From: Nocardioides sp. Iso805N | Lineage (GTDB): Bacteria; Actinomycetota; Actinomycetes; Propionibacteriales; Nocardioidaceae | Direction of reading: 5' to 3' | Length of the DNA stretch: 64,000 nucleotides | Assembly (NCBI RefSeq): GCF_000364605.1 | Contig: NZ_KB822579.1 | Location: 339,595 to 403,594, forward strand | Shown: piece after piece, positions 24,498-37,120 of the stretch | Position numbering within the stretch: the stretch's first letter is position 1 | Layout: each line of letters begins with the position of its first letter | Translations under genes and position numbers: made by a program | The notes under the pieces: model-generated | What the model was told of the DNA's origin: nothing | What the model saw: the letters and a program-made list of their open reading frames with translations, nothing else | Database searches by the model: none

Positions 24498-25445
24498 TCA
24501 GTCTGCCGAAACGTCGTCGAGTGCGCCGGCGATCTCGATCGGAAGGGTGAGATCGACCACGCCGAGGGCGGCGTGCAGTTGGGCAGCAGTGCGGGCGCCG
24601 ACGATCGGCGCCGTCACGGCAGGGCGGTCCCGCACCCAGGCGAGTGCCACCTGCTGAGCGGTCCAGCCGAGGCCGTCGGCAGCACGGGCCACCGCCTCCA
24701 CGATGCTGCGGCCGCGTTCGTCGAGGTAGGCGTCGACGCGCCCGGAGAAGTCCGAGAGCGCCCCACGGGAGTCCGACGGCGTGCCCGTGCGGTACTTGCC
24801 GGTGAGCACTCCGCCGGCCAGCGGGGACCACGGGAAGATGCCGAGTCCGAGCGCCTGGGCAGCGGGGACGACGTCGTACTCGATCTCGCGGGCGAGCAAC
24901 GAGTACTGCACCTGCGTGCTGACCAGCGCGGCCCGACCGGGGGCCGCGCGCTGCCAGGTGGCGGCCTGGGCGGTCTGCCAGCCAGCGTAGTTGGAGATCC
25001 CGACGTAGCGTGCACGGCCGGTGGCGATGGCGTGGTCGAGCGTGGCGAGGGTCTCCTCGATCGGCGTCTCGTCGGACCAGACGTGCACCTGCCACAGGTC
25101 GACGTGATCGGTGCCGAGGCGCCGCAGAGAGGCATCGAGGCCGTCCAGCAGGCCGCGCCGACTGGTGTCGACCTGTCGCGAGCCGCCGCGACGCGAGATG
25201 CCGGCCTTGGTGGCGAGCACGACCTCATCGCGCGCCATCACATCGCCGATCAGGCCGCCCAGGAGCTGCTCGGAGGCGCCGTCGGCATATCCGGCGGCGG
25301 TGTCGACGAGGGTGCCGCCGGCCTCGGCGAACGCGATCAGCTGGTCGCGGGCCTCGTGCTCGTCGGTGTCACGGCCCCATGTCATCGTGCCCAGTCCCAG
25401 GGAGGACACCTTCAGGCCGGAATCGCCCACGGCGCGCTGTTGCAT
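24498..25445 (-). CDS. Aldo/keto reductase 3
   Basis: 315 residues. NADPH-dependent oxidoreductase of the AKR superfamily. It begins MQQRAVGDSGLKVSSLGLGTMTWG; the Asp/Tyr pair is in LVDTAAGYADGASE, the catalytic Lys in LATKAGISRRGG, the His in DLWQVHVW and the cofactor loop in APIVGARTAAQLH. The start ATG 25445 is chosen over the much longer open frame because TATCTT (25453-25458, minus strand) ends 7 nt before it and the upstream part is antisense to uppP. Substrate is unknown. Divergent from uppP. Confidence 0.92.
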   Translation of the reverse strand: MQQRAVGDSGLKVSSLGLGTMTWGRDTDEHEARDQLIAFAEAGGTLVDTAAGYADGASEQLLGGLIGDVMARDEVVLATKAGISRRGGSRQVDTSRRGLLDGLDASLRRLGTDHVDLWQVHVWSDETPIEETLATLDHAIATGRARYVGISNYAGWQTAQAATWQRAAPGRAALVSTQVQYSLLAREIEYDVVPAAQALGLGIFPWSPLAGGVLTGKYRTGTPSDSRGALSDFSGRVDAYLDERGRSIVEAVARAADGLGWTAQQVALAWVRDRPAVTAPIVGARTAAQLHAALGVVDLTLPIEIAGALDDVSAD

Positions 25446-25452
25446 GCGGAAG

Positions 25453-25458
25453 AAGATA
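25453..25458 (-). promoter_or_regulatory. -10 hexamer of aldo/keto reductase 3
   Basis: TATCTT on the minus strand ends 7 nt before the ATG, a leaderless arrangement. Confidence 0.45.
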
Positions 25459-25547
25459 GTCGGCGCGCTGGCGAGGTTGCTTCCAGGCTCGCCGGATGGC
25501 GACACCGTACGCTTCATCCCGACCTTCCGCGGACACGAAAGTGATCG

Positions 25548-26369
25548 ATGAACTATCTGGAATCCGTGGTGCTGGGCGTCGTCGAGGGACTCACCGAGTT
25601 CCTCCCCGTCTCCAGCACCGGCCACCTGACCATCGCCGAGAAGATCCTGGGCCTGCAGATCGACGACGACTCGGTGACCGCCTACACGGCCGTGATCCAG
25701 ATGGGCCCGATCGTCGCTGTCATCCTGTACTTCCTGCGTGACATCGTGGCGATCGTGCGCGGCTGGTGCGTCGGTCTGCTCAAGGCAGAGGAGCGGGGCA
25801 CCCAGGAGTACCGGATGGGCTGGTATGCGATCGTCGGGACCATCCCGATCGGCATCGTCGGTCTCCTCGCCAAGGATCTGGTCTCCGGTCCGCTGCGCTC
25901 GCTGTGGTGGGTCGGCGGCGCGCTCATCGGCTGGAGCTTCGTGATGGTGTGGGCAGAGCGCGTCGGGCGGCAGGACCGCGGCGAGCGCCAGCTCAGCATG
26001 AAGGACGCGATCTTCGTCGGGCTGATGCAGTGCATCGCCCTGATCCCGGGCGTCTCCCGCTCCGGTGCCACCATCTCCGCGGGCTTGTTCCGCGGTCTCG
26101 ACCGGGTCACCGCCACCCGACTGAGCTTCTTCCTCTCGATCCCAGCGCTGCTGGCTGCCGGCCTCTACGAGCTCAAGGACGTGCAGGGGATCCCTGTCGG
26201 ACCGACCCTCGTCGGCGCCGTCGTGGCCTTCGTGGTGGCCTATGCGACGGTGGCCTGGCTGCTGCGGTTCGTCAGCCACCATCCGATCACGTGGTTCGTG
26301 CCCTACCGGGTGGCGCTGGGCGTGATCGTGCTGACGCTCGTCGCGACCGGGGTGGTCAGCGCCACCTGA
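25548..26369 (+). CDS. uppP: Undecaprenyl-diphosphate phosphatase
   Basis: 273 residues. Integral membrane enzyme that recycles undecaprenyl pyrophosphate to the monophosphate carrier for peptidoglycan and other wall polymers; its activity also gives bacitracin resistance. Both conserved BacA/UppP motifs are present: EGLTEFLPVSSTGHL at residues 9-23 and PGVSRSGATISAGLFRG in the second half, with about eight helices. Length is typical. The start ATG follows a short spacer from the divergent aldo/keto reductase. The placement next to DUF5703, corA, DUF3090 and mshC follows the conserved actinobacterial order. Confidence 0.96.
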   Translation: MNYLESVVLGVVEGLTEFLPVSSTGHLTIAEKILGLQIDDDSVTAYTAVIQMGPIVAVILYFLRDIVAIVRGWCVGLLKAEERGTQEYRMGWYAIVGTIPIGIVGLLAKDLVSGPLRSLWWVGGALIGWSFVMVWAERVGRQDRGERQLSMKDAIFVGLMQCIALIPGVSRSGATISAGLFRGLDRVTATRLSFFLSIPALLAAGLYELKDVQGIPVGPTLVGAVVAFVVAYATVAWLLRFVSHHPITWFVPYRVALGVIVLTLVATGVVSAT

Positions 26370-26395
26370 TCGGACGCGTCACCGGCTCGCCGCTC

Positions 26396-26716
26396 TCAGC
26401 TGGCGAGCTGGTAGTCGTAGTAGCCGTGGAGGTGGTGCACCTGGATCGTCACCGGAACGCCCTGCGCCGTCGGTGCGAAGATGATGCCGCCACCGAAGTT
26501 CCTGCCGTTCTTGTGGTAGCCGTGGTCCTTGTGGGGCTGGTGACCGGTGCGGTCGTAGAAGTGCCCGTCGTAACGCAGCAGCGACGGCTCGGCGGACGGT
26601 CGCATCTGCCACTCGTCGGTCTGACGGTGCACCATGTCCAACCGGACAGCCACCGCGCACGCGCACGCCGCCAGGAATCCGACGAGCCACAGGGTGTTCT
26701 TGAGCCAGGCGTTCAC
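26396..26716 (-). CDS. Small membrane-anchored protein of unknown function
   Basis: 106 residues. One N-terminal hydrophobic helix (about 7-25) precedes a His/Tyr/Gly-rich extracytoplasmic part, with HKDHGYHKNG and a closing VHHLHGYYDY. No family is recognised. Support for a real gene is the start GTG 26716, with TAACCT (26725-26730, minus strand) 8 nt upstream, and the gap it fills between convergent uppP and corA. The cluster of His residues could bind metal and corA is adjacent, but this is speculation. Confidence 0.6.
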   Translation of the reverse strand: MNAWLKNTLWLVGFLAACACAVAVRLDMVHRQTDEWQMRPSAEPSLLRYDGHFYDRTGHQPHKDHGYHKNGRNFGGGIIFAPTAQGVPVTIQVHHLHGYYDYQLAS

Positions 26717-26838
26717 AGCCGCTCAGGTTAGGCGCACGAATCTCGAAACAACCTGAACGCCTCAGCAGGCCTGTCGGAGAACCGGGTGCGCTCATCGGCA
26801 CCTAGCTCATCGGCAGCAAACTCGCCGAGACCGCTCGT

Positions 26839-27828
26839 CTACAGCCAGCCCGAGCGCCTGAACCACCACCACAGCGCCGTCACCGAGCTCGCCATCACGA
26901 TCAGCGCATACGCATAGCCGAAGCGCCAGTGCAGCTCGGGCATGTGGTCGAAGTTCATCCCGTAGACGCCCGCCACCAGCGTCGGTACGACGATGATCGC
27001 GGCACCGGCCGAGATCTTGCGCATGTCGTCGTTCTGCTGCACCTGGATCCGGGCCAGGTGGGCATCGAAGGCGGAGGAGAGCAGCAGCTCCAGGGAGTCG
27101 ACGGCCTCGGCTCCCTGGTTGAGGTGGTCGAGGACGTCGCGGAAGAACGGCCGGATGTCGTCGTCGATGTCGCGCTCGCCGTACTCGGCGGTGGCGAAGC
27201 GCCGGATCGGGTCGCGCAGCGGCAGCACCGCGCGCCGGACCTCCACCAGCTCTCGCTTGAGCGCGTAGATCCGCTCCGAGTCGCTGGTGCGCGCGGGGGA
27301 GAAGACCGAGGTCTCGACCTCGTCGACGTCCTTGACCAGCTCACTGATGACCGACAGGTAACCGTCCACGACGTAGTCAGCGACCGCATAGATCGCCGAC
27401 GACGGGCCCTGGGTCAGCAGCCGCCGCTCGTCGCTCTCCAGCAGGTGGCGGGCCGGGGCAAGCTGTGAGCCCCGGCCGTGTCGCACGGTGATGACGAAGT
27501 CGCTCCCCATGAACACGTTGATCTCGCCGGTCTCCACCGCGTCGTCAGCATCGACGTACCAGAGGGTCTTGAGCACGAGGAACATCATTTCGCCGTAGCG
27601 CTCCAGCTTCGGTCGCTGATGTGCCTTGAGCGCATCCTCGACCGCGAGCGGGTGCAGCCCGAACGCCTCGGCGACCTCGGCGAGCTCGCGCTCGCTGGGC
27701 CGGTAGAGGCCCAGCCAGACGAAATCGCCCGGGTTGCGCACGCCCTCCCGCATGACGTGGTACTCGTGCGGGTGGCTGGCGAGATCGACGCGCTCACCGT
27801 TGCGGTAGAGGGCGGAGTCGACGATCAC
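26839..27828 (-). CDS. corA: CorA-type magnesium/cobalt transporter
   Basis: 329 residues. Pentameric divalent-cation channel of the cytoplasmic membrane. The signature YGMNF at the end of the penultimate helix, followed by the acidic loop DHMPELHW and the last helix, is present. The large cytoplasmic N-terminal domain is complete. The start is GTG 27828, with TACGGT (27836-27841, minus strand) ending 7 nt before it. Mg2+ is the likely main substrate. Confidence 0.95.
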   Translation of the reverse strand: MIVDSALYRNGERVDLASHPHEYHVMREGVRNPGDFVWLGLYRPSERELAEVAEAFGLHPLAVEDALKAHQRPKLERYGEMMFLVLKTLWYVDADDAVETGEINVFMGSDFVITVRHGRGSQLAPARHLLESDERRLLTQGPSSAIYAVADYVVDGYLSVISELVKDVDEVETSVFSPARTSDSERIYALKRELVEVRRAVLPLRDPIRRFATAEYGERDIDDDIRPFFRDVLDHLNQGAEAVDSLELLLSSAFDAHLARIQVQQNDDMRKISAGAAIIVVPTLVAGVYGMNFDHMPELHWRFGYAYALIVMASSVTALWWWFRRSGWL

Positions 27829-27835
27829 AAGTGCA

Positions 27836-27841
27836 ACCGTA
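27836..27841 (-). promoter_or_regulatory. -10 hexamer of corA
   Basis: TACGGT on the minus strand, 7 nt before the GTG start; leaderless arrangement. Confidence 0.45.
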
Positions 27842-27945
27842 GGCGACGCGCGTCAGACCGCCGAGCTTGCTGGTGCGTGTTGCTGGTGCGTGTCGAGCCA
27901 GCAGCCCGGCGCGAGGCCGCAGCCCACCTGGCTACGCTCGGGGCC

Positions 27946-28716
27946 ATGGCGACCCTCATCCTGGTCCGACACGGCCGCACCACCGCGAATGCGTCGGGCG
28001 TGCTCGCCGGTCGCACGGCCGGAGTCAAGCTCGACGAGCTGGGACAGCGCCAGGCGACCAAGGCGGGTGAGCGGCTCGCGTCGGTCCACCTCGCCAGCGT
28101 GGTGACCAGCCCGCTCGAGCGGTGTCGCCAGACCGCCAAGGCACTGCTCGCTGCCCGGCCGGAGGATGCGGCGGCTGTGCCTATGGTCGTGGAGCGGGCG
28201 ATCACCGAGTGCGACTACGGGGCCTGGCAGGGCCGCGCTCTCAAGGAGCTCGTCAAGGAGCCGCTGTGGCGCACGGTGCAGACCCAGCCGTCGGCGGCGG
28301 CGTTCCCCGACGGCGAGTCGATGCAGACGATGCAGACCCGCGCGGTCGCCGCCGTACGTCGCCTCGACGCCGCGCTCAGCGCCGAGCACGGATCGGACGC
28401 GGTCTGGGTGGCAGTCAGCCACGGCGACATCATCAAGTCCATCCTCGCGGACGCGCTCGGCATGCACCTGGACCTCTTCCAGCGCCTGCACGTGGATCCC
28501 GCTTCGATCTCGGTGATCCGCTACACCGACACCCGCCCGTTCGTGCTCGCCACGAACACCCATGACGGTGATCTGGGCTGGCTCAACCCGCCGGAGAAGA
28601 AGCGGCGTACCCGGAAGGGATCCGTTGCGGCCGCCACGGACGACGCTGTTGTCGGCGGGGGCGCCGGGCCGGGTGAGCCTGATCCGCACCAGCCCGTGCC
28701 GGCCGGGTCCGCCTAG
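27946..28716 (+). CDS. Histidine phosphatase family protein (phosphoglycerate-mutase-like)
   Basis: 256 residues. The catalytic motif LVRHGRTTAN lies near residues 5-14. The second His is in VSHGDIIKSILADALG and the Arg/Glu partners are in SPLERCRQTA and ITECDYGAWQG. This is the actinobacterial phosphatase subgroup encoded next to DUF3090 and mshC. The substrate is unknown. A polar tail of about 50 residues follows the domain. The start ATG 27946 is favoured over the longer frame: TACGCT (27933-27938) ends 7 nt before it. First of four collinear genes ending with mshC. Confidence 0.92.
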   Translation: MATLILVRHGRTTANASGVLAGRTAGVKLDELGQRQATKAGERLASVHLASVVTSPLERCRQTAKALLAARPEDAAAVPMVVERAITECDYGAWQGRALKELVKEPLWRTVQTQPSAAAFPDGESMQTMQTRAVAAVRRLDAALSAEHGSDAVWVAVSHGDIIKSILADALGMHLDLFQRLHVDPASISVIRYTDTRPFVLATNTHDGDLGWLNPPEKKRRTRKGSVAAATDDAVVGGGAGPGEPDPHQPVPAGSA

Positions 28717-28724
28717 CCGCCCTC

Positions 28725-28730
28725 TAGGCT
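28725..28730 (+). promoter_or_regulatory. -10 hexamer of DUF3090 gene
   Basis: TAGGCT, 6 nt before ATG 28737. No ribosome site is present, so a leaderless transcript is predicted even inside the gene group. Confidence 0.5.
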
Positions 28731-28736
28731 TGAGTC

Positions 28737-29297
28737 ATGGCCGTCGTCCACGCATTCGACCCTCCCGAGCGCTTCGTCGTCGGGACGGTCGGTGAGCCCG
28801 GTGCCCGTACTTTCTTCCTGCAGGCCCGCCTCGGCGCGCTGCTGGTCAGCGTGGCGCTGGAGAAGCAGCAGGTGGCCGTCCTGGCGGAGCGGGTCGACGA
28901 GCTGCTCGACGAGGTGATGCGCGAGGCCAGCTCGGTGGTGCCGGCGGTCGCGCCGTACGGGCTCGACGACAACGGCCCGCTCGAGCAGCCGATCGCTGAG
29001 GAGTTCCGCGTGGGCACGATGACGCTCTCGTGGGACCCGGACGACGAGCGGGTGGTGATCGAGGTCTTCCCGGTCGACGACACGGTGACGGAGGACGACG
29101 CCGAGGACACGGAGCCGGAGGAGATGGTGCTGGTCCGGTTGGAACCGGCGCATGCGCGGGCGTTCGTGAAGCGGGCGACGCTGGTGGTCGAGGCCGGCCG
29201 TCCGTCCTGCCCGTTCTGCGGCGGCCCGATCGACCCCAACGGCCATCTCTGTGTGCGCGCGAACGGTTTCAAGCGACGCCTCACCGACGACGAGTGA
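28737..29297 (+). CDS. DUF3090 family protein
   Basis: 186 residues. The DUF3090 domain covers the protein, from HAFDPPERFVVGTVGEPGARTFFLQA to the end. A CxxC pair in CPFCGGPIDPNGHLC, with a further Cys, could form a small metal site or redox pair. The family is actinobacterial, always near mshC-type loci, and its function is unknown. It sits 20 nt after the phosphatase and 19 nt before the SCO1664-like gene. Confidence 0.9.
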   Translation: MAVVHAFDPPERFVVGTVGEPGARTFFLQARLGALLVSVALEKQQVAVLAERVDELLDEVMREASSVVPAVAPYGLDDNGPLEQPIAEEFRVGTMTLSWDPDDERVVIEVFPVDDTVTEDDAEDTEPEEMVLVRLEPAHARAFVKRATLVVEAGRPSCPFCGGPIDPNGHLCVRANGFKRRLTDDE

Positions 29298-29316
29298 GCC
29301 GCTGGACGTGGCTGCG

Positions 29317-30087
29317 ATGAGTGAACCCGCCTCTGAGCTCGAGGACGACGAGCTGGTCCTGCACGGCCGCATCACCAGCGCGTCGAACGCGACGTTCCTC
29401 GGCTCGATCGGTGATACGGCGGTGGTCTACAAGCCGATCCGCGGCGAGCGGCCGCTGTGGGACTTCCCGGACGGAAATCTGGCGAACCGCGAGGTGGCGG
29501 CGTACGTGCTCTCGGAGCTGACGGGCTGGGACATCGTGCCCGAGACCTGGCTGCGCACCGGCCCGCACGGCACCGGGATGGTGCAGCGCTGGTGCGAGAT
29601 CGATCCGGACCAGGCGGCCGTCACCCTCGTCCCTGCCGGCGAGGTCCCGCCGGGCTACCGGCACGTCTTCGACGGCGTCGGCGCCCGCGATCAGCCGGTC
29701 TCGTTGATCCACGAGGACACCGTCGAGCTGCGTCGGATGGCCGTCTTCGACGTGCTTGCCAACAACGCCGACCGCAAGGGCGGACACGTGCTGGAGATGG
29801 CCGGCGGGCACCGCTACGGCTGCGACCACGGCCTGACCTTCCACCGCGAGCCCAAGCTGCGCACCGTGCTGTGGGGCTGGATGGGGGAGCCCTTGACGGA
29901 CGAGGAGGTCGAGGTCGTACGTCGCGTCCGCGCCGCCCTCGATGGTGCCGGGGGCGACCTGCTGGGCGAGCATCTCGCCTACTGGGACCTCGAGGCGCTC
30001 GCGCTGCGCTGCGACCGGCTGCTCGCCACAGGTGTCCTGCCCGAGCCCGGGGACGACTGGCACGTGATCCCCTGGCCACCCTTCTGA
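29317..30087 (+). CDS. SCO1664 family protein (kinase-fold-like, unknown function)
   Basis: 256 residues. It matches the conserved SCO1664 family: LHGRITSASNATFLGSI, then VVYKPIRGERPLWDFPDGNLANREVAAYVLS, a middle block DVLANNADRKGGHVL and DHGLTF. The arrangement K...E...NADRKGGH...DHGL resembles the PI3/4-kinase or HipA-like fold, with a catalytic Asp/Asn and a metal-binding Asp. A phosphotransfer role is an inference. The start is ATG 29317 (GTG 29308 in frame is possible). It lies between DUF3090 and mshC in the conserved group. Confidence 0.88.
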   Translation: MSEPASELEDDELVLHGRITSASNATFLGSIGDTAVVYKPIRGERPLWDFPDGNLANREVAAYVLSELTGWDIVPETWLRTGPHGTGMVQRWCEIDPDQAAVTLVPAGEVPPGYRHVFDGVGARDQPVSLIHEDTVELRRMAVFDVLANNADRKGGHVLEMAGGHRYGCDHGLTFHREPKLRTVLWGWMGEPLTDEEVEVVRRVRAALDGAGGDLLGEHLAYWDLEALALRCDRLLATGVLPEPGDDWHVIPWPPF

Positions 30088-30098
30088 GTGGACTGTCC

Positions 30099-30104
30099 TA
30101 GGCT
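30099..30104 (+). promoter_or_regulatory. -10 hexamer of mshC
   Basis: TAGGCT, 6 nt before ATG 30111, with the same geometry as the DUF3090 gene. Confidence 0.5.
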
Positions 30105-30110
30105 TCGACC

Positions 30111-31361
30111 ATGCGCGCCTGGTCTGCACCCGAGGTCCCCGCCCTGCCGGTCACCGGCCCGGCGGTGCGACTCTTCGACACCTCCCGCAACGACGTCGTC
30201 GAGGTCGGCGCTGCCGCAGCCGGCGTGCCGGCCTCGCTCTACGTGTGTGGCATCACGCCGTACGACGCCACCCACATGGGCCACGCCAACACCTATGTCG
30301 CCTTCGACCTGCTCAACCGCGCCTGGCGCAACGCCGGGCTGATCGTCAACTACGCGCAGAACGTCACCGACGTCGACGACCCGCTGCTCGAGCGCGCCGA
30401 CAAGGTCAAGATCGACTGGCGGGCGCTGGCCGAGCGCGAGACCGAGCTGTTCCGCCAGGACATGGAGGCGCTCCGCGTCCTGCCGCCGGACAACTACACC
30501 GGCGCGGTGGAGTCGATCCCGCTGGTGATCGCACTGATCCAGCGCCTCGACGACGCCGGCGCCATCTACCGCGTCGATGAGGACCTCTACTTCTCCGTCG
30601 CCGCCGACGAGGCGTTCGGCGAGGAGTCCCACTTCAGCCGCGAGCAGATGCTCGAGATCTTCCCCCAGCGCGGCGGTGACCCGGACCGTGCCGGCAAGAA
30701 GGATCCGCTCGACGCTCTGGTCTGGCGCGGCGAGCGCCCGGGCGAGCCCTCCTGGGACTCGCCGTGGGGCAAGGGCCGGCCCGGTTGGCACATCGAGTGT
30801 GCCGCCATCGCCCGCGAGCACCTCGGCGCGGGCTTCACCGTGCAGGGCGGCGGATCCGACCTGATCTTCCCGCACCACGAGATGTGTGCCGCGCACGCCC
30901 AGGTCGTCGACCCCGGCGTACCCTTCGCGCAGTCCTACGTGCACTGCGGCATGGTCGGCTACCTCGGCGAGAAGATGTCGAAGTCCAAGGGCAACCTGGT
31001 CTTCGTCTCCGCGCTGCGCAACGCCGAGATCGACCCGATGGCGATCCGCCTCGTGCTGCTGCGCCACCACTACCGCAGCGACTGGGAGTGGACCGACGAC
31101 CTTCTCTTCGACGCCGTCGACACCGTCACGCAGTGGCGCAAGGCACTCGTCCTCGGCCGTGGTGCGCCCGCCGCCCCGGTGGTCGAGGAGGTGCTCAGCG
31201 CCCTCGCCGAGGACCTCGACGCACCCCGCGCTGTCGCCGCCGTGCAGTCGTGGGTCGATGCCACCCTCGGGGTGGTCGGTCACATGGCCGAGACCAGCGA
31301 CGAGCGGGCGGCCGAGCAGATCGCCGCGCTCATCGACGCCGCGTTGGGCCTCAAGCTCTGA
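30111..31361 (+). CDS. mshC: Mycothiol cysteine ligase (Cys:GlcN-Ins ligase)
   Basis: 416 residues. ATP-dependent ligation of L-cysteine to 1D-myo-inosityl-2-amino-2-deoxy-glucopyranoside, the third enzymatic step of mycothiol synthesis. It is a shortened cysteinyl-tRNA-synthetase paralogue. The HIGH-like motif is in [18 protein letters not shown], zinc ligands include the Cys of YVCG, and the KMSKS loop is present at about residues 288-292. The MshC-specific N terminus ([21 protein letters not shown]) separates it from true CysS. Mycothiol is the actinobacterial low-molecular-weight thiol, which supports the taxon call. Last of the four collinear genes; a strong terminator follows. Confidence 0.96.
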   Translation: MRAWSAPEVPALPVTGPAVRLFDTSRNDVVEVGAAAAGVPASLYVCGITPYDATHMGHANTYVAFDLLNRAWRNAGLIVNYAQNVTDVDDPLLERADKVKIDWRALAERETELFRQDMEALRVLPPDNYTGAVESIPLVIALIQRLDDAGAIYRVDEDLYFSVAADEAFGEESHFSREQMLEIFPQRGGDPDRAGKKDPLDALVWRGERPGEPSWDSPWGKGRPGWHIECAAIAREHLGAGFTVQGGGSDLIFPHHEMCAAHAQVVDPGVPFAQSYVHCGMVGYLGEKMSKSKGNLVFVSALRNAEIDPMAIRLVLLRHHYRSDWEWTDDLLFDAVDTVTQWRKALVLGRGAPAAPVVEEVLSALAEDLDAPRAVAAVQSWVDATLGVVGHMAETSDERAAEQIAALIDAALGLKL

Positions 31362-31366
31362 GTCAC

Positions 31367-31410
31367 CGTTCGCCGGGCCTGTCGAGTCATCTCGACAGGC
31401 CCGGCGAACG
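31367..31410. terminator. Perfect 20-bp hairpin, bidirectional terminator
   Basis: Arms 31367-31386 and 31391-31410 are perfectly complementary with a TCAT loop. It lies between the convergent mshC and PAC2 genes. This is the strongest hairpin I found in the window. Confidence 0.85.
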
Positions 31411-31416
31411 TCGTCC

Positions 31417-32265
31417 TCAGCTGTCTTCGCCGCGCCGCTTCAGGTAGCGCTCGAACTCGCGCGCGATCGCCTCGCCGGAGGCCTCCGGCAGGTCGGTGGT
31501 GTCGCGGGTCTCCTCCAGCGAGCGGACGTAGTCGGCGATGTCCTCGTCCTCCTCGGCCAGCTCGTCCACGCCACGCTCCCAGGCGCGGGCGTCCTCGGGC
31601 AGGTCGCCGAGGGGGATCGAGCAGTCGAGCAGCTCCTCGAGCTGGCCCACCAGCGCCAGGGTCGCCTTCGGGCAGGGCGGCTGAGCGACGTAGTGCGGCA
31701 CCGCCGCCCAGTAGGAGACGGCCGGCATGTCCAGCTTCGAGCAGGCGTCCTGCAGGACGCCCACGATCCCGCTCGGGCCCTCGTAGGTGGGCGGCTCGAC
31801 CTGCAGACGGTCGACCAGCTCGGGCTCGGTGGCTGTGCCGTTGACCGGGATCGGGCGGGTGTGCGGTGTGTCTGCCAGCAGCGCGCCGAGGGTCACGATG
31901 AGCTGCCCGCCGAGGTCATCGACGGCCGCCAGCAGCTCGGAGGTGAACTGCCGCCAGCGCATCGACGGCTCGATGCCGCGGATCAGGATGACGTCGCGCT
32001 TGAGGTCCGGAGGGGAGGCGATGGCGATCCGCGTCGTGGGCCACGTGACGTTGCGGTGGCCGTTCTCGTCGGTGCCGACCCGGGGGCGGTTGACCTGGAA
32101 GTCGTAGAAGTCCTCAGGGTCGAGCGCGCCGACCACCTGCGCGTTCCAGACGTCGATGAGGTGGTCGACCACCCCTGTGGCCGCGTCTGCCGCGTCGTTC
32201 CATCCCTCGAACGCCGCGATGACGACAGGGTCGACGAGGGCGCGGGTCTCCTCCAGCTCGATCAC
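31417..32265 (-). CDS. PAC2 family protein (proteasome assembly chaperone-like)
   Basis: 282 residues. The PAC2 domain starts [26 protein letters not shown], and the family motif [14 protein letters not shown] is in the C-terminal half. In archaea and eukaryotes the family includes proteasome-assembly chaperones; in actinobacteria the role is unproven. Having it 11 kb from the proteasome locus is suggestive only. The start is GTG 32265, with TAGGGT (32273-32278, minus strand) 7 nt before it. Gene order mshC-PAC2-metH is conserved in actinobacteria. Confidence 0.9.
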   Translation of the reverse strand: MIELEETRALVDPVVIAAFEGWNDAADAATGVVDHLIDVWNAQVVGALDPEDFYDFQVNRPRVGTDENGHRNVTWPTTRIAIASPPDLKRDVILIRGIEPSMRWRQFTSELLAAVDDLGGQLIVTLGALLADTPHTRPIPVNGTATEPELVDRLQVEPPTYEGPSGIVGVLQDACSKLDMPAVSYWAAVPHYVAQPPCPKATLALVGQLEELLDCSIPLGDLPEDARAWERGVDELAEEDEDIADYVRSLEETRDTTDLPEASGEAIAREFERYLKRRGEDS

Positions 32266-32272
32266 ACCTCCC

Positions 32273-32278
32273 ACCCTA
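32273..32278 (-). promoter_or_regulatory. -10 hexamer of PAC2 gene
   Basis: TAGGGT on the minus strand ends 7 nt before GTG 32265. Confidence 0.5.
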
Positions 32279-32373
32279 GGCGAGAGCACCGACGAAACAC
32301 GCCCACGGTCTCGCAAGGGTCGCGGCGCGGACAGGATTCGGGCTGGCAAACGCCGCGATGGGAGAATCGGCCC

Positions 32374-36096
<3,723 letters not shown>

Positions 36097-36097
36097 G

Positions 36098-36301
36098 ATG
36101 ACCGATCCCGACCTTCGTGATCGCTACGGTCGCGAGAGCCTCGGGGTGAAGATCCTGTTCTCACTCGTGGCGGCGGCGATGATCGCGCTGGGGGCCATCT
36201 GGACCTTCACCGGCACGGGTGCCGCCCAGACCTTCGGTCCGATCCTCGCCGGGCTCGGCGTGGCGCTCGGCTACGTCATGCTGGCGCAGAAGCGGCATTG
36301 A
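36098..36301 (+). CDS. Small two-helix membrane protein
   Basis: 67 residues. A polar N terminus (DPDLRDRYGRE) is followed by two hydrophobic helices, about 17-37 and 44-62. No family is recognised. The ATG starts 2 nt after the metH stop codon, so translation is likely coupled. A real gene is plausible from this spacing and from the clean helix pattern. Confidence 0.65.
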   Translation: MTDPDLRDRYGRESLGVKILFSLVAAAMIALGAIWTFTGTGAAQTFGPILAGLGVALGYVMLAQKRH

Positions 36302-36355
36302 CCGCCGTCGAAGGGCGATGCGGCCGATCCGAGGGCGTCCTGACATGATCGCGAC

Positions 36356-37015
36356 GTGACTTCGAAGCCGGCCGCCGTGCTCTGGGACATGGACGGCACC
36401 CTGGTCGACACCGAGCCGTACTGGATCGATACCGAGTACGAGATGGCCCGCACCTACGGGGGCGAGTGGACGAAGGACGACGCCCTCACCCTGGTCGGGA
36501 ACGATCTGCTGCAGTCGGGCCGCTACATCAAGCAGCGGATGGGGCTGCCGCACACGCCCGAGGAGGTCGTCGAGCTCCTGCTCGATGGCGTCTGCGCCCG
36601 GATCGACGCCGACGTACCGTGGCGACCGGGCGCCCGAGAGCTGCTCGAGGACCTTCGTGCGCACCAGGTGCCCTGCGCGTTGGTGACCATGTCCTACCAG
36701 CGGTTCGTGGCCCCGATCCTGGCCCACCTGCGGGCCGAGACCTTCACCGTGATCGTGACCGGCGACCAGGTGCGCAACGGCAAGCCGCACCCCGAGCCCT
36801 ACCAGACCGCCGCCGCCGCCCTCGGGCTTGAACCGAGCCGGTGCCTGGCGATCGAGGACTCGAACACCGGGGCCAAGTCGGCCGAGTCGGCCGGCTGCAC
36901 CGTCCTGGTGGTGGAGAACCACGTGCCGGTGCTGCCCGGCGAACGCCGCGTCTTCCGCCCGACGCTGGCGGGTCTCGGGGCGACCGATCTGCCCGAGCTG
37001 CTGCCGCCCCGTTAG
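36356..37015 (+). CDS. HAD hydrolase, beta-phosphoglucomutase-like
   Basis: 219 residues. HAD motif I is LWDMDGTLVDTEPYW, motif II is in CALVTMSYQRF, motif III is the Lys in NGKPHPEPYQTAA and motif IV is in AIEDSNTGAKSAESAG. The cap is helical (subclass I). The substrate is a sugar or other small phosphate; no closer call is possible. The start is GTG 36356, 6 nt after CATGAT (36344-36349), a -10-like hexamer. The metH-HAD adjacency is common in actinobacteria. Confidence 0.93.
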   Translation: MTSKPAAVLWDMDGTLVDTEPYWIDTEYEMARTYGGEWTKDDALTLVGNDLLQSGRYIKQRMGLPHTPEEVVELLLDGVCARIDADVPWRPGARELLEDLRAHQVPCALVTMSYQRFVAPILAHLRAETFTVIVTGDQVRNGKPHPEPYQTAAAALGLEPSRCLAIEDSNTGAKSAESAGCTVLVVENHVPVLPGERRVFRPTLAGLGATDLPELLPPR

Positions 37016-37120
37016 CTCCTAGTGAGCGAGTCCGTCACCACGCGTCGCGAGATCGCGACGCGCGAGCCGCGTCATGGCGTCGACGGGATCTGTGCTCACC
37101 TTCGATGAGAAGGTGGACGC

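Noticed and set aside
32275..32373. Possible cobalamin riboswitch before metH
   Set aside because: The 100-bp spacer has no B12 box or extended structure, and the predicted transcript is leaderless.
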